Below are positions 16,603 to 24,986 of a stretch of DNA of 64,000 nucleotides, one piece after another (positions within the stretch are counted from its first letter, which is position 1; each line of letters opens with the position of its first letter). Made by a program: the position numbers and the translations under genes. Source of the stretch: an uncultured Polaribacter sp. (GTDB taxonomy: Bacteria > Bacteroidota > Bacteroidia > Flavobacteriales > Flavobacteriaceae); the NCBI RefSeq assembly GCF_947501385.1, contig NZ_CANMVP010000011.1, forward strand, positions 62,001 to 126,000. Reading direction: 5' to 3'. Below the pieces are notes generated by a model. That model saw only the letters and a program-made list of their open reading frames with translations, did no database searches and was not told the DNA's origin.

Positions 16603-17142
16603 ATGCAACAAAAAATAGTTCTTATTGGAGGCCCAGGAACTGGGAAAACTACTGTTTTAAATGAACTTATAAAAAGAAATTTCTACTGTATGCCAGAAGT
16701 TTCTAGAGCCGTTACTTTAAAAGCAAAAGAAGAAGGAATCGATCAACTCTTCTTAACAGAACCTTTATTGTTTAGTAAAATGCTCTTAGAAGGTAGAGAA
16801 GAACAATATGTAAAAGCAAATCTTTTAGCCGAAGAAATTGTTTTTTTTGACAGGGGAATACCAGATGTTCATGCATATATGAACTATTTTAATACGGAAT
16901 ATCCAGCTTTTTTTATTAAAAAAAGTGCTCAATATACATATTCTAAAATTTTTCATTTTTCTCCTTGGAAAGAAATTCATATTACAGACAATGAGCGTTA
17001 TGAATCTTTTGAAGAATCTGAAGAAATTGATGCTTTTTTAGTAAAAGCGTATTCAGAGTTAGGCTACAATTTAATAAATGTACCTTTTGGTTCTGTTGAA
17101 GAACGCACCAATTTTATTGTTAATTCGCTTTCTTGCGAATGA
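16603..17142 (+). CDS. AAA_28-type ATP-binding protein (NadR/kinase-like P-loop)
   Basis: The track starts at 16498, but the residues before MQQKIVLIGG are unlike a protein N-terminus, and the P-loop begins right after the ATG at 16603. The 179-residue product has Walker A GGPGTGKTTV, an FFDRGIPDVHAYM block like that of nucleoside/NadR-type kinases, and a YSELGYNLINVP strand near the end. It resembles small predicted ATPases of the AAA_28 family, whose substrates are mostly unknown. First gene of an operon, with its TGA overlapping the recQ ATG. Confidence 0.78.
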   Translation: MQQKIVLIGGPGTGKTTVLNELIKRNFYCMPEVSRAVTLKAKEEGIDQLFLTEPLLFSKMLLEGREEQYVKANLLAEEIVFFDRGIPDVHAYMNYFNTEYPAFFIKKSAQYTYSKIFHFSPWKEIHITDNERYESFEESEEIDAFLVKAYSELGYNLINVPFGSVEERTNFIVNSLSCE

Positions 17143-19034
17143 TGATTTCTCCAAAAGAAATATTAAAAGAATATTGGGGGTTTTCATTATTTAGAGAACC
17201 ACAAGAAGAAATCATCAAAAGTGTACTCGCACAAAATGATGTAATTGCTCTATTGCCAACTGGTGGTGGAAAATCTATTTGTTTCCAAGTGCCTGCATTG
17301 GCAAAAGAGGGTGTTTGTATTGTCATTTCTCCATTAATTGCATTGATGCAAGATCAAGTAGAAAACTTGAACAATCGAAATATAAAAGCAACTACAATTC
17401 CCTCAGGCAGCAGTCAAGATGAAATGATTACACTTTTTGACAACATTAAATTTGGAGGAATTAAATTTCTATACATTTCTCCAGAAAGATTACAAGCCAC
17501 ATTCATTCAACAAAAAATTAAAGAACTAACTGTAAATTTAGTAGCTATAGATGAAGCACATTGTATTTCTGAATGGGGACACGATTTTAGACCTTCCTAC
17601 AGAAATATTAAGGCTTTAAAAGAACTTTTACCGGCAATTAATTTTATTGCTTTAACAGCAACAGCTAATAAAAAAGTTTTAGAAGATATCACAAATAATT
17701 TACAACTTTCTAAACCTATACTTTATAAAAAATCTTTTTACCGAGAAAACTTAGCCTATCAAATTTTTAAAATTGAAGACAAGCTAGAAAGAATACTTCA
17801 AATTTTTAAGAAGACAAAAGCACCTGCGATTATTTATGTAAACTCAAGAAAAAAAACAGAAGAAATCGCTAATTTTTTAAATGCAAATGCTTTTAAGAGT
17901 ACCTTTTATCACGCAGGTTTATCTGTAATTGAAAAACAAATTGCTTTTAATGATTGGATGACTGAAAAGAAACCAATTATTGTGGCTACCAATGCTTTCG
18001 GAATGGGAATTGACAAAGCAAATGTGGGTTTGGTTATTCATTATAATTTACCCGCTAGTATAGAAAATTATGTACAAGAAACGGGGAGAGCAGGTAGAAA
18101 TGAAAAAAAATCTTTTGGAGTACTACTCTATAATGAAAACGATATTTTTTTACATAAACAACAAACAGAAAATTCAATACCAACCCTTACGGAGGTCAAA
18201 GAAGTACATAGAAAATTATACCAACATTTTAGAATTCCTTATGGTGAGTTGATCGAAGAAACATTCTGGTTTAATTTCTTAGAATTTTGTAAAAAATACA
18301 GTTTCCAAGTAGTAAAGACAGATGTAATTCTAAAACTGTTGTCTAATTATGGTAGCATTGAATTGAATACCAACTATCAAAAAAAATCGACTTTAAAAGT
18401 TGTTGGTACGCATTATTCAATTGTAAACTTTTCTAAAAAAAATAGCTCTTTAAAAAATTTTATAAGTGTACTTTTAAGAACTTATGGCGGTCTTTTTGAA
18501 AGCGAAACAAAAATCGATGAATTCTTTTTAGCAAAAAAAGCAGGTATTACTTCCTTACAAGTCATACAAAATTTAAAAATATTAGAAGATCAAAACCTGG
18601 TCACCTACCTTCAAGTGAATAGTACAATTTCTATAAACTTTTTATTGCCAAGAGAAGATGATAAAACCATCAATCGATTTTCTAAGCAGATAAAAAAGTT
18701 CTTATCTTTAAAAAAAGAAAAAGCTGCTAATTTTATAAATTTTATCAAAAACGAAGATATTTGTAGAAGTATACAACTGCTTGCGTATTTTGATGAAAAA
18801 ACCCAAAAAAAATGTGGTATTTGTGATGTTTGTATTGCCAACAAGAAAAAAGATAAGAAAGATTTATCACTAAATATACTCGCGCTTTTAAAAGAAAAAG
18901 AACCCTTATCCTCAAAAGAAATTAGCAATCGTTTAAATGCTTTTGAAAAAGACATTTTAATACATTTGCAGCGCTTGTTGTCTGAAGACACCTTAAAGAT
19001 TACCCATCAGAATACATACCAACTAAAAAAATAA
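17139..19034 (+). CDS. recQ: ATP-dependent DNA helicase RecQ
   Basis: A 3'-5' DNA helicase for recombination and repair. Motifs in order: FREPQEEII (motif 0), LLPTGGGKSICFQVP (motif I), DEAHCISEWGHDFRPSY (motif II and the aromatic-rich loop), ATNAFGMGIDKANV and YVQETGRAGRNEKKS (motifs V and VI), then the zinc site with Cys residues in ICRSIQLL and KKCGICDVC. A C-terminal winged-helix follows. No HRDC domain is apparent, and 633 residues fits the short form. I use the ATG at 17139, which overlaps the previous stop as ATGA; the track began at a TTG two codons earlier. Confidence 0.93.
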   Translation: MMISPKEILKEYWGFSLFREPQEEIIKSVLAQNDVIALLPTGGGKSICFQVPALAKEGVCIVISPLIALMQDQVENLNNRNIKATTIPSGSSQDEMITLFDNIKFGGIKFLYISPERLQATFIQQKIKELTVNLVAIDEAHCISEWGHDFRPSYRNIKALKELLPAINFIALTATANKKVLEDITNNLQLSKPILYKKSFYRENLAYQIFKIEDKLERILQIFKKTKAPAIIYVNSRKKTEEIANFLNANAFKSTFYHAGLSVIEKQIAFNDWMTEKKPIIVATNAFGMGIDKANVGLVIHYNLPASIENYVQETGRAGRNEKKSFGVLLYNENDIFLHKQQTENSIPTLTEVKEVHRKLYQHFRIPYGELIEETFWFNFLEFCKKYSFQVVKTDVILKLLSNYGSIELNTNYQKKSTLKVVGTHYSIVNFSKKNSSLKNFISVLLRTYGGLFESETKIDEFFLAKKAGITSLQVIQNLKILEDQNLVTYLQVNSTISINFLLPREDDKTINRFSKQIKKFLSLKKEKAANFINFIKNEDICRSIQLLAYFDEKTQKKCGICDVCIANKKKDKKDLSLNILALLKEKEPLSSKEISNRLNAFEKDILIHLQRLLSEDTLKITHQNTYQLKK

Positions 19035-19036
19035 TT

Positions 19037-19981
19037 ATGAGAGATTTACGAATCGTTTTTATGGGAACGCCCGATTTTGCAGTAGCCATTTTAAAACATT
19101 TAGTAGAGAACCACTATACCATTGCGGGGGTTATTACGGCACCAGACAAACCTGCCGGTAGAGGAAGAAAATTAAATGAGTCTGCTGTAAAAAAATACGC
19201 AAGCTCTCAAAACATCTCTATTTTACAACCAACCAATTTAAAGAATGAAGATTTTTTAAAAGAATTAGCCTCCTTAAATGCCAATCTACAAATTGTAGTT
19301 GCTTTTAGAATGCTCCCCAAAGTAGTTTGGCAAATGCCAGAATTTGGGACCTTTAATTTACATGCTTCCTTATTGCCAGCATACAGAGGTGCTGCACCAA
19401 TACATTGGTCTATTATTAATGGAGAAACAAAAACTGGCGTCACCACTTTTTTTATTGATGATAAAATTGATACTGGCGAAATTATTTTACAAGAAGAAAT
19501 TGCAATTCATCACAATGAAACAGTTGGTACTTTGCATGACAAATTAATGCATTTAGGCGCTGCTCTGGTTTCTAAAACTGTAGATTACATTGGTAAAGGT
19601 GACATTACAACAACAAAACAGCCTGATTTAGAAGAAAAATCTGCACCCAAATTAAACCCAGAAAACACAAAAATAAACTGGTCAGACTCTCTAGAAAACA
19701 TCTATAATAAAATTCGTGGTTTAAATCCGTTTCCTGCTGCTTGGACAATTATTCAAAATAACGAAGAAGAAATTTCTGCAAAAATTTACGCAATTCAAAA
19801 AGAGGTAGCAGATCATAATAATGCTGTTGGAAAAATTATAGCAACCAAAAAAGAATTGAAAGTGGCTGTTTATAAAGGATACATTATAATAGATGAAATT
19901 AAACTTTCTGGTAAGAAAAAAATGGACTCAAAAAGTTTGCTAAATGGCTATTCTTTTTCTTCAGAAGCAAAAATGTTGTAA
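19037..19981 (+). CDS. fmt: Methionyl-tRNA formyltransferase
   Basis: Transfers formyl from 10-formyl-THF to initiator Met-tRNA. It begins RIVFMGTPDFAV and contains TAPDKPAGRGRKL and the active-site region FNLHASLLPAYRGAAPIHW (Asn and His) near residue 110, followed by FIDDKIDTGEI. The C-terminal OB-like tRNA-binding domain spans about residues 205-314 (IRGLNPFPAAWT). The length of 314 residues is standard. It starts 2 bp after the recQ stop and ends the operon. Confidence 0.96.
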   Translation: MRDLRIVFMGTPDFAVAILKHLVENHYTIAGVITAPDKPAGRGRKLNESAVKKYASSQNISILQPTNLKNEDFLKELASLNANLQIVVAFRMLPKVVWQMPEFGTFNLHASLLPAYRGAAPIHWSIINGETKTGVTTFFIDDKIDTGEIILQEEIAIHHNETVGTLHDKLMHLGAALVSKTVDYIGKGDITTTKQPDLEEKSAPKLNPENTKINWSDSLENIYNKIRGLNPFPAAWTIIQNNEEEISAKIYAIQKEVADHNNAVGKIIATKKELKVAVYKGYIIIDEIKLSGKKKMDSKSLLNGYSFSSEAKML

Positions 19982-20085
19982 AGCCTTTATTAGCAAGGTT
20001 TGTAGGGTTTTTTGATTCTCAATGCTTGGTTTATTAACAATTGATATACTTTTATTAACAAAAAGGCACTTTTTTAGGGGTCAAA

Positions 20086-20116
20086 TTTGCGTAAGCCCAC
20101 AATCCGTCTATATTTG
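20086..20116 (+). promoter_or_regulatory. Strong Bacteroidota-type promoter of the HU gene
   Basis: TTTG at 20086-20089, a 19-bp spacer, and TATATTTG at 20109-20116 match the -33/-7 consensus very well. The transcript would carry a leader of about 50 nt before the ATG at 20172, consistent with high expression of HU. Confidence 0.8.
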
Positions 20117-20171
20117 TTAAGCTTTTAAGCGAAAAAATAATTTATTAAATAATTTTTAAACACAATTTATT

Positions 20172-20444
20172 ATGAACAAATCAGATTTAATCGATGCAAT
20201 GGCTGCTGACGCAGGAATTTCTAAAGTAGCTGCTAAATCAGCTTTAGAATCTTTTACAGGGAACGTAACTTCTTCTTTAAAGAAAGGTGAAAAAGTTGCT
20301 TTAGTTGGTTTCGGAACGTTCTCAGTATCTAACAGAGCTGCAAGAAGTGGAAGAAATCCTCAAACTGGAAAAACAATCCAAATTGCTGCTAAAAATGTAG
20401 CAAAATTTAAAGCTGGAGCTGGATTAAGCGATGCTGTAAACTAA
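20172..20444 (+). CDS. HU-family nucleoid DNA-binding protein
   Basis: A 90-residue HU/IHF protein with [18 protein letters not shown] at the N-terminus, [22 protein letters not shown] forming the DNA-binding arm, and [15 protein letters not shown] at the C-terminus. It bends and compacts DNA in the nucleoid. It is monocistronic, with a consensus promoter upstream and a strong intrinsic terminator 24 bp after the stop. Confidence 0.97.
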   Translation: MNKSDLIDAMAADAGISKVAAKSALESFTGNVTSSLKKGEKVALVGFGTFSVSNRAARSGRNPQTGKTIQIAAKNVAKFKAGAGLSDAVN

Positions 20445-20467
20445 GACTTATAGTTTTAAATAATATA

Positions 20468-20494
20468 AAACTCTCTTTTTAAGAGAGTTTTTTT
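20468..20494 (+). terminator. Intrinsic terminator of the HU gene
   Basis: A perfect 10-bp stem AAACTCTCTT/AAGAGAGTTT with a TTT loop, followed by a T run. Confidence 0.9.
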
Positions 20495-20532
20495 ATTTTA
20501 AATTATTTCTTATATTTAAAAATAAAAAACAA

Positions 20533-21090
20533 ATGTCTAAACTAAAACCAAAAAAAGGAAGATTATTAGTTGCAGCACCTGCCATATTAAACGATCATTC
20601 TTTTAATAGAGCAATTGTTTTGTTAACTGAGCATACAGAAACCAATTCTGTAGGTTTTATTCTAAACAAACCTTTAGAATATAGTCTTAATGATCTGTTA
20701 CCTGACATCAACTGCTTTTTTACTATTTATCAAGGCGGTCCTGTAGAACAGGATAATTTATATTTTGTTCACAGAGTGCCTCAACTATTAGAAGATAGTA
20801 TAGAAGTTACAAATGGTGTCTTTTGGGGAGGTAATTTTAAACATTTAAAAAAACTTTTAAATGAAGGCGTGTTAGAAGAATCTGACATTCGCTTTTTCTT
20901 AGGGTATTCTGGTTGGGATAAAAACCAGCTGACAGATGAGCTAAAAGAAAAATCTTGGTTTGTTGCAGAAAATGATTTTGAAAATATTCTTTCTTATGAT
21001 GGGGAAAGTCTTTGGAAAAATATGTTACTACAAAAAGGTGGTAATTATAAACTTTGGGCAAATGCACCCAGTGACTTTAATTTAAACTAG
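20533..21090 (+). CDS. YqgE/AlgH family protein
   Basis: A 185-residue protein that begins KPKKGRLLVAAPAILND and contains SFNRAIVLLTEH, VGFILNKPL, YQGGPVEQDNLYFVHR and FLGYSGWDKNQL, all typical of YqgE/AlgH. The biochemical role of the family is unknown; in pseudomonads AlgH affects virulence regulators. It converges with the class IV aminotransferase gene with a 4-bp stop overlap. Confidence 0.93.
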   Translation: MSKLKPKKGRLLVAAPAILNDHSFNRAIVLLTEHTETNSVGFILNKPLEYSLNDLLPDINCFFTIYQGGPVEQDNLYFVHRVPQLLEDSIEVTNGVFWGGNFKHLKKLLNEGVLEESDIRFFLGYSGWDKNQLTDELKEKSWFVAENDFENILSYDGESLWKNMLLQKGGNYKLWANAPSDFNLN

Positions 21091-21920
21091 CTTCCTGCTA
21101 TTTCTACTATTTTTAAATTCGCTTGTAATTTATTCCCTAATTCGGTTGTAAAAGATTTCTTTTTATATTTAGTCACTGGCTGAATACCAACAATTGCATT
21201 TGTTATAAAAACTTCATCTGCTTTTTGAACTTCAAAAGGAGAAATGGCTGTTTCTTCAATAGTAAAATCTTTATTTTTCATAAGAATTTCAATTACTTTT
21301 TTTCTTACAATCCCTTTAATGCAACCTTCCGTTAGAGCAGGTGTTTTTACAATGCTACCTTTTACAATAAAAACATTTCCATTGGTAGCTTCTACAACAC
21401 CTTTGCGTTCATTTAATAAAATACAATTGTCTAAATCATTTTCATCTGCAAAAATACTGGCCAACGTATTTAACATTCTATTATTTGTTTTTATGGTTGA
21501 TAAAAGACCCGAATAATTATAAAAATCTTTAAATACATCTATTTTGTATTCACTTTTAAATGTATGATTAGTTCCAGAAGCTTCTAGTAAATAATCAATT
21601 TCGTTTGTATCTGGCGTGTACAAACCTCCATCTTTTCTAAAAACATTTAGGCGAACTCTATATGTTGCAGTTTCTTCTAAAACGGCTATCGTTTTTAAAA
21701 TTTCTTGTTCTAAAAATTCCAACGTAAATTTCATAGGAATTTTCATGCGGAGCATTCTCATAGAAGCCATCAATCTAAAATAATGGTCTTCCCAAAAAAC
21801 CACTTTTTTATTGGATACTTTAATTGTTTCAAAAATACCATCGCCATATTTAAAACCCCTATTGTCTGAACTTAGACGTATATTTTCTTTAAATAATAAC
21901 TCCCCGTTAAAATTAACCAT
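21087..21920 (-). CDS. Class IV aminotransferase (branched-chain aminotransferase/ADC-lyase-like)
   Basis: A PLP enzyme of fold type IV. The track start adds 22 residues upstream, but the ATG at 21920 begins MVNFNGEL, the usual first strand, so I use it (277 residues). Motifs are NRGFKYGDGIFET near residue 20, IKTNNRMLNTLAS with the PLP lysine near residue 145, NGNVFIVKG and EGCIKGIVR. These could fit aminodeoxychorismate lyase, D-amino-acid or branched-chain aminotransferase activity, and sequence alone does not separate them. No folate genes are adjacent. Confidence 0.85.
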   Translation of the reverse strand: MVNFNGELLFKENIRLSSDNRGFKYGDGIFETIKVSNKKVVFWEDHYFRLMASMRMLRMKIPMKFTLEFLEQEILKTIAVLEETATYRVRLNVFRKDGGLYTPDTNEIDYLLEASGTNHTFKSEYKIDVFKDFYNYSGLLSTIKTNNRMLNTLASIFADENDLDNCILLNERKGVVEATNGNVFIVKGSIVKTPALTEGCIKGIVRKKVIEILMKNKDFTIEETAISPFEVQKADEVFITNAIVGIQPVTKYKKKSFTTELGNKLQANLKIVEIAGS

Positions 21921-21940
21921 TACTTTATTTTTTGGAGTTG

Positions 21941-21948
21941 CAAAATTA
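21941..21948 (-). promoter_or_regulatory. Candidate -7 box TAATTTTG of the class IV aminotransferase gene
   Basis: Minus-strand TAATTTTG fits TAnnTTTG and lies 20 nt before the ATG at 21920. It also supports that start over the track's upstream one. Confidence 0.4.
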
Positions 21949-21971
21949 CTATATTTTGACAGAATTAGACA

Positions 21972-22000
21972 TAAAAAAACCAGCAATTCTGCTGGTTTTA
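21972..22000 (-). terminator. Intrinsic terminator of the START-like gene
   Basis: A stem AAAACCAGCA/TGCTGGTTTT with a 4-nt loop. Read on the minus strand it ends in a run of seven T. It lies 20 bp beyond the stop of the START-like gene. Confidence 0.85.
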
Positions 22001-22019
22001 CTATATTTTATAATTTGTT

Positions 22020-22403
22020 TTAAGCACCAATTGTTTGCCTTAACTCATCTATTTGGTTCTCCCAAAGTTGTTTAGATTCTTCTACTTCGTCTTCGTCATC
22101 AGCAAAATCTGTAACAATTAAAGAAACATCTTTTGTTAAAGGATCTACTTGAATTCTAATTTCGAAAAAACTTTCATCATCGCCACTTTCTAACCATTTC
22201 CAACGAATTCTTTCACCCGCTTTTTTTGTAATTAGTTCGGCCAACTCTTCGGTATCTTCCCAAACAAAACTAAATACTTTTCCTCTAGAATTTACTTTGT
22301 CTGCAAACCATTCTTGTAAGTTTGATGGAGAAGAAATATATTGATACAACATATTTGGAGATGCGTGAATTGGGATTTCTAACTCAAATTGTACTTTTTC
22401 CAT
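22020..22403 (-). CDS. START-like domain protein (SRPBCC fold)
   Basis: A 127-residue helix-grip protein with FELEIPIHASPNMLYQYISSP at the start, LQEWFADKV, ERIRWKWLE and a very acidic DFADDEDEVEE stretch before the last helix. It resembles the START-like family conserved in Bacteroidota; ligand and function are unknown. Monocistronic, with its own terminator. Confidence 0.85.
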   Translation of the reverse strand: MEKVQFELEIPIHASPNMLYQYISSPSNLQEWFADKVNSRGKVFSFVWEDTEELAELITKKAGERIRWKWLESGDDESFFEIRIQVDPLTKDVSLIVTDFADDEDEVEESKQLWENQIDELRQTIGA

Positions 22404-22467
22404 TGCTTGTTTTGTTAAGTGAACAATATAGGTATTTATTCTATTTAAAAAAAATTAAAAACACACG

Positions 22468-22497
22468 TTGCCAATCTATAAAAAGTAATTATATTTG
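22468..22497 (+). promoter_or_regulatory. Promoter of tRNA-Met
   Basis: TTG (22468-22470), a 19-bp spacer and TATATTTG (22490-22497), an excellent match to the Bacteroidota consensus, 15 nt before the tRNA. Confidence 0.8.
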
Positions 22498-22512
22498 CAC
22501 CCGCAAACCAAT

Positions 22513-22586
22513 GGCGAGGTAGCTCAGTTGGTTAGAGCGCAGGATTCATAACCCTGAGGTCACGGGTTCAAATCCCGTTCTCGCTA
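22513..22586 (+). tRNA. tRNA-Met (anticodon CAT)
   Basis: A full cloverleaf can be drawn: acceptor GGCGAGG/TCTCGCT with G-T pairs at both ends, D stem GCTC/GAGC, anticodon loop TTCATAA, T stem ACGGG/CCCGT with loop TTCAAAT, and discriminator A. The anticodon stem has one A-C mismatch next to the loop. It has only weak initiator features, so this is probably the elongator form, although a CAT anticodon could also be the lysidine-modified Ile isoacceptor. The 3' CCA is not encoded. Confidence 0.93.
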
Positions 22587-22601
22587 CAATTAATTCAAAA
22601 A

Positions 22602-22632
22602 AAAAGTGCAACTGTAATGGTTGCACTTTTTT
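22602..22632. terminator. Bidirectional terminator between tRNA-Met and the flavodoxin-fold gene
   Basis: An 11-bp stem AAAAGTGCAAC/GTTGCACTTTT with a 7-nt loop, A run on one side and T run on the other, placed between convergent units. Confidence 0.88.
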
Positions 22633-22636
22633 GATT

Positions 22637-23353
22637 TTAGAATTGCCTATATTCTGGGTTTTCAAAATTCCACCGTTTTCCTTCATCCCAGTCTTCTCTA
22701 GAGTTTCCGTAGGCTGAATAGCCTTCATTTTGCTTTAGCATATTTGCTAAATGCATTAGATTATAAGTCATAAAGGTGGTATTTCTGTTCGTAAAACTAT
22801 TGTCTTTCGCATTGCTTTCTTCGTCTAAGTAACTTGGTCCAGGACCTACTTCACCAATCCAACCGCAATCTGCCTGTGGTGGAATTGAATATCCTATGTG
22901 TTGCAACGCATATAAAATTCCCATAGCACAGTGTTTTACACCATCTTCATTTCCTGTAACAACACATCCTCCAACTTTGCCATAGAACATATACTGTCCT
23001 TTTTCATTGGTTTTACTACTCATACTATACAATCTTTCAATTAGTTTTTGTGCTATTGAAGATTTTTCTCCCAACCAAATGGGAGTTCCAATAATGATAA
23101 TATCTGCTTCAAATATTCTTTTGAATAGTTTTGGCCATTCGTCTGTTTTTTCACCGTGTGCTGTCATATCTGGATACACACCAGAGGCAACATCATGATC
23201 TATGAATCTAATATCGATTACATTTACACCTTCTTTCTCCATAATTTTTCTGGAGAGTTGCATTAATCCATCTGTATGGCTTTTTCTAGGTGATTTCTTT
23301 AAAGTACAATTTACATATACTGCTTTTAGTTTTGAAAAATCGGGGGTTCTCAT
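22637..23353 (-). CDS. Flavodoxin-fold NAD(P)H-dependent oxidoreductase
   Basis: A 238-residue protein with the flavodoxin-like layout: first strand AVYVNCTLKKSPRKSHTDGL (phosphate loop), ADIIIIGTPIWLGEKSS as the FMN-ring loop near residue 90, and GGCVVTGNEDGVKH as the later loop. The family reduces quinones or nitro/azo groups with FMN. It follows the racemase-like gene by 12 bp and so seems part of the egtB-egtD transcript. A redox role around thiol-histidine metabolism is possible but unproven. Confidence 0.85.
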   Translation of the reverse strand: MRTPDFSKLKAVYVNCTLKKSPRKSHTDGLMQLSRKIMEKEGVNVIDIRFIDHDVASGVYPDMTAHGEKTDEWPKLFKRIFEADIIIIGTPIWLGEKSSIAQKLIERLYSMSSKTNEKGQYMFYGKVGGCVVTGNEDGVKHCAMGILYALQHIGYSIPPQADCGWIGEVGPGPSYLDEESNAKDNSFTNRNTTFMTYNLMHLANMLKQNEGYSAYGNSREDWDEGKRWNFENPEYRQF

Positions 23354-23365
23354 GGGGAATAATTT

Positions 23366-24034
23366 TTAATTAATGGAAAATTTTAAGACTTCGTTTATTT
23401 GTAATTTTGCTAAATCAATAATTTTTTTTGAATTGATTTTTTCAGTTACTAAAGAGAGTTCTGTACAAGCTATTATTACATAACTTCTGCTAGCATATTT
23501 TTCTATGAATGATGCATAAACAGCAATATCTTTAGTTTCTTCTATATTTTCATATACTTTTTTTCTAAATTGATTGATGAATTTAAGATCTTCTAAATCT
23601 ATTTTTTGAACAGATATATTTGCGTTTTTTAAATTTCCTCGCAAATAATCAGCGTTCATTGTATAATCAGTTCCAAAAATAGTTACTTCTTTAACAGCGT
23701 GTAATTTACAAAAATTTAAACACAATGCTATTGGATGAAAAACAGGAATTTTCGTTTCTAGTTTATCGAAAGTTTCATGAAATGTAATATTGGGAATTAG
23801 CCATTTTTTTACTGGTAATTTCTTAAGCTCTAAAATTAAATTTTGAGATATAGGAATTAACTTAGAAAATTGATTTGGCAAATACGGATTTAATGTATTA
23901 AAGTCTATTTGATACAATAAAAAAGGAAATGTATGATAGTCTCCATAGATTTTAAAATAGCTTTTTTGTAGCGTTTCTAGATAAAAATTTGTGCTTCTTT
24001 TACCAAGGCCTAAAATTCCGACTATACCTTTCAT
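23366..24034 (-). CDS. Aspartate/glutamate racemase-like protein with one catalytic Cys replaced
   Basis: A 222-residue protein that begins VGILGLGKRSTNFYLETL, like Asp/Glu racemases (GILGGMGP-type opening). The second catalytic region is IIACTELSL near residue 190, where the Cys is kept. The first region, usually PCNT(A/M)H, reads IPNITFHE, so the first Cys appears to be Asn. Family members with only one Cys can still act on L-specific substrates or as hydantoin or amino-acid epimerases, so function is uncertain. It lies 3 bp downstream of egtD and is surely co-transcribed with it. Confidence 0.72.
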   Translation of the reverse strand: MKGIVGILGLGKRSTNFYLETLQKSYFKIYGDYHTFPFLLYQIDFNTLNPYLPNQFSKLIPISQNLILELKKLPVKKWLIPNITFHETFDKLETKIPVFHPIALCLNFCKLHAVKEVTIFGTDYTMNADYLRGNLKNANISVQKIDLEDLKFINQFRKKVYENIEETKDIAVYASFIEKYASRSYVIIACTELSLVTEKINSKKIIDLAKLQINEVLKFSIN

Positions 24035-24037
24035 ACT

Positions 24038-24985
24038 TTAAATTTTAGTCAAAATATAGTCTGCGAAGTATTCATTCGAATCCATCAACTTGTCAGTTAT
24101 TTTTAAATAAGTTTCTTCTAGAAGATGTTCTAAAATAGCATCATTGTATTTTCTAGAAGTTTCTGTATGAATTTTTTCACCCTCTATAAAAGAAAATTTT
24201 TGATCTAAAGTATTTATAGAAACCTCTTGATTTTTTTTACTTACCAAATAACTTCTAGCAATCCCTTCATCTTGGGTATAGGTAGCTAGATGCTCAAAGT
24301 GATGAGTATTAAAATCACCTTCTAGTTCTTTATTTATTCTGTCTAACAAATTCATATTAAAACTTTTCGTAAGCCCCTCTTTATCATTATAAGCAGGCAA
24401 AACAACATGTTCACTTTTAATCATATCGACTCCTAAAAGTACTTTATCGTTTTTGTTAAGAGCGTTGCTAAGTTTTGTAAGAAAAATTTTTGCAGTCTCG
24501 TCTGACATATTGCCAATATTAGACCCTAAAAAGAGTACAACTTTTGGTGCTTTTTGTTGTTTTAAATTGTCTAAAACTTCAAAGTAATCACCCTGTTTTG
24601 TTGAAACCTCTAAACTAGCCATCTCTTTATTTAAATTACTTTTTAGATTCTTCAGTGCATTTTCTGAAATGTCTATAGGAGCATACTTAAAATTATACTC
24701 AAGACGAATTAGTTCTTTGAGCAAAAGTTTTGTTTTTGTGCCGTCTCCAGCGCCGAGTTCTATGATTTCAAAAAAAATATTTGGTGTTAATTTTAATTTT
24801 TGAATTATTTTTTCGGTTTGATTTTTAAAAATATCATGCTCTGCTCTGGTTAGATAATATGCTGGCATGTTCATTATTTTTATAAATATTTGATCTCCTA
24901 TCGAGTCATAAAAATATTTAGAGGGTAGTGTTTTAGAGGTTTTACTTAATCCCTCTTCTACATCTTTCTTAAAAGTTTCTATCAT
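24038..24985 (-). CDS. egtD: L-histidine N-alpha-methyltransferase EgtD
   Basis: Trimethylates the histidine amino group with SAM to give hercynine, the first step to ergothioneine. Key motifs are LPSKYFYDSIGDQIF near residue 21, MPAYYLTRAEHDIF (substrate pocket), IIELGAGDGTKTKLLL (SAM loop) and LFLGSNIGNM near residue 150. The track begins at a TTG; the ATG at 24985, one base after the egtB stop, gives 315 residues and is preferred. Operon order is egtB, egtD, racemase-like, flavodoxin-fold. Confidence 0.92.
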   Translation of the reverse strand: MIETFKKDVEEGLSKTSKTLPSKYFYDSIGDQIFIKIMNMPAYYLTRAEHDIFKNQTEKIIQKLKLTPNIFFEIIELGAGDGTKTKLLLKELIRLEYNFKYAPIDISENALKNLKSNLNKEMASLEVSTKQGDYFEVLDNLKQQKAPKVVLFLGSNIGNMSDETAKIFLTKLSNALNKNDKVLLGVDMIKSEHVVLPAYNDKEGLTKSFNMNLLDRINKELEGDFNTHHFEHLATYTQDEGIARSYLVSKKNQEVSINTLDQKFSFIEGEKIHTETSRKYNDAILEHLLEETYLKITDKLMDSNEYFADYILTKI

Positions 24986-24986
24986 A

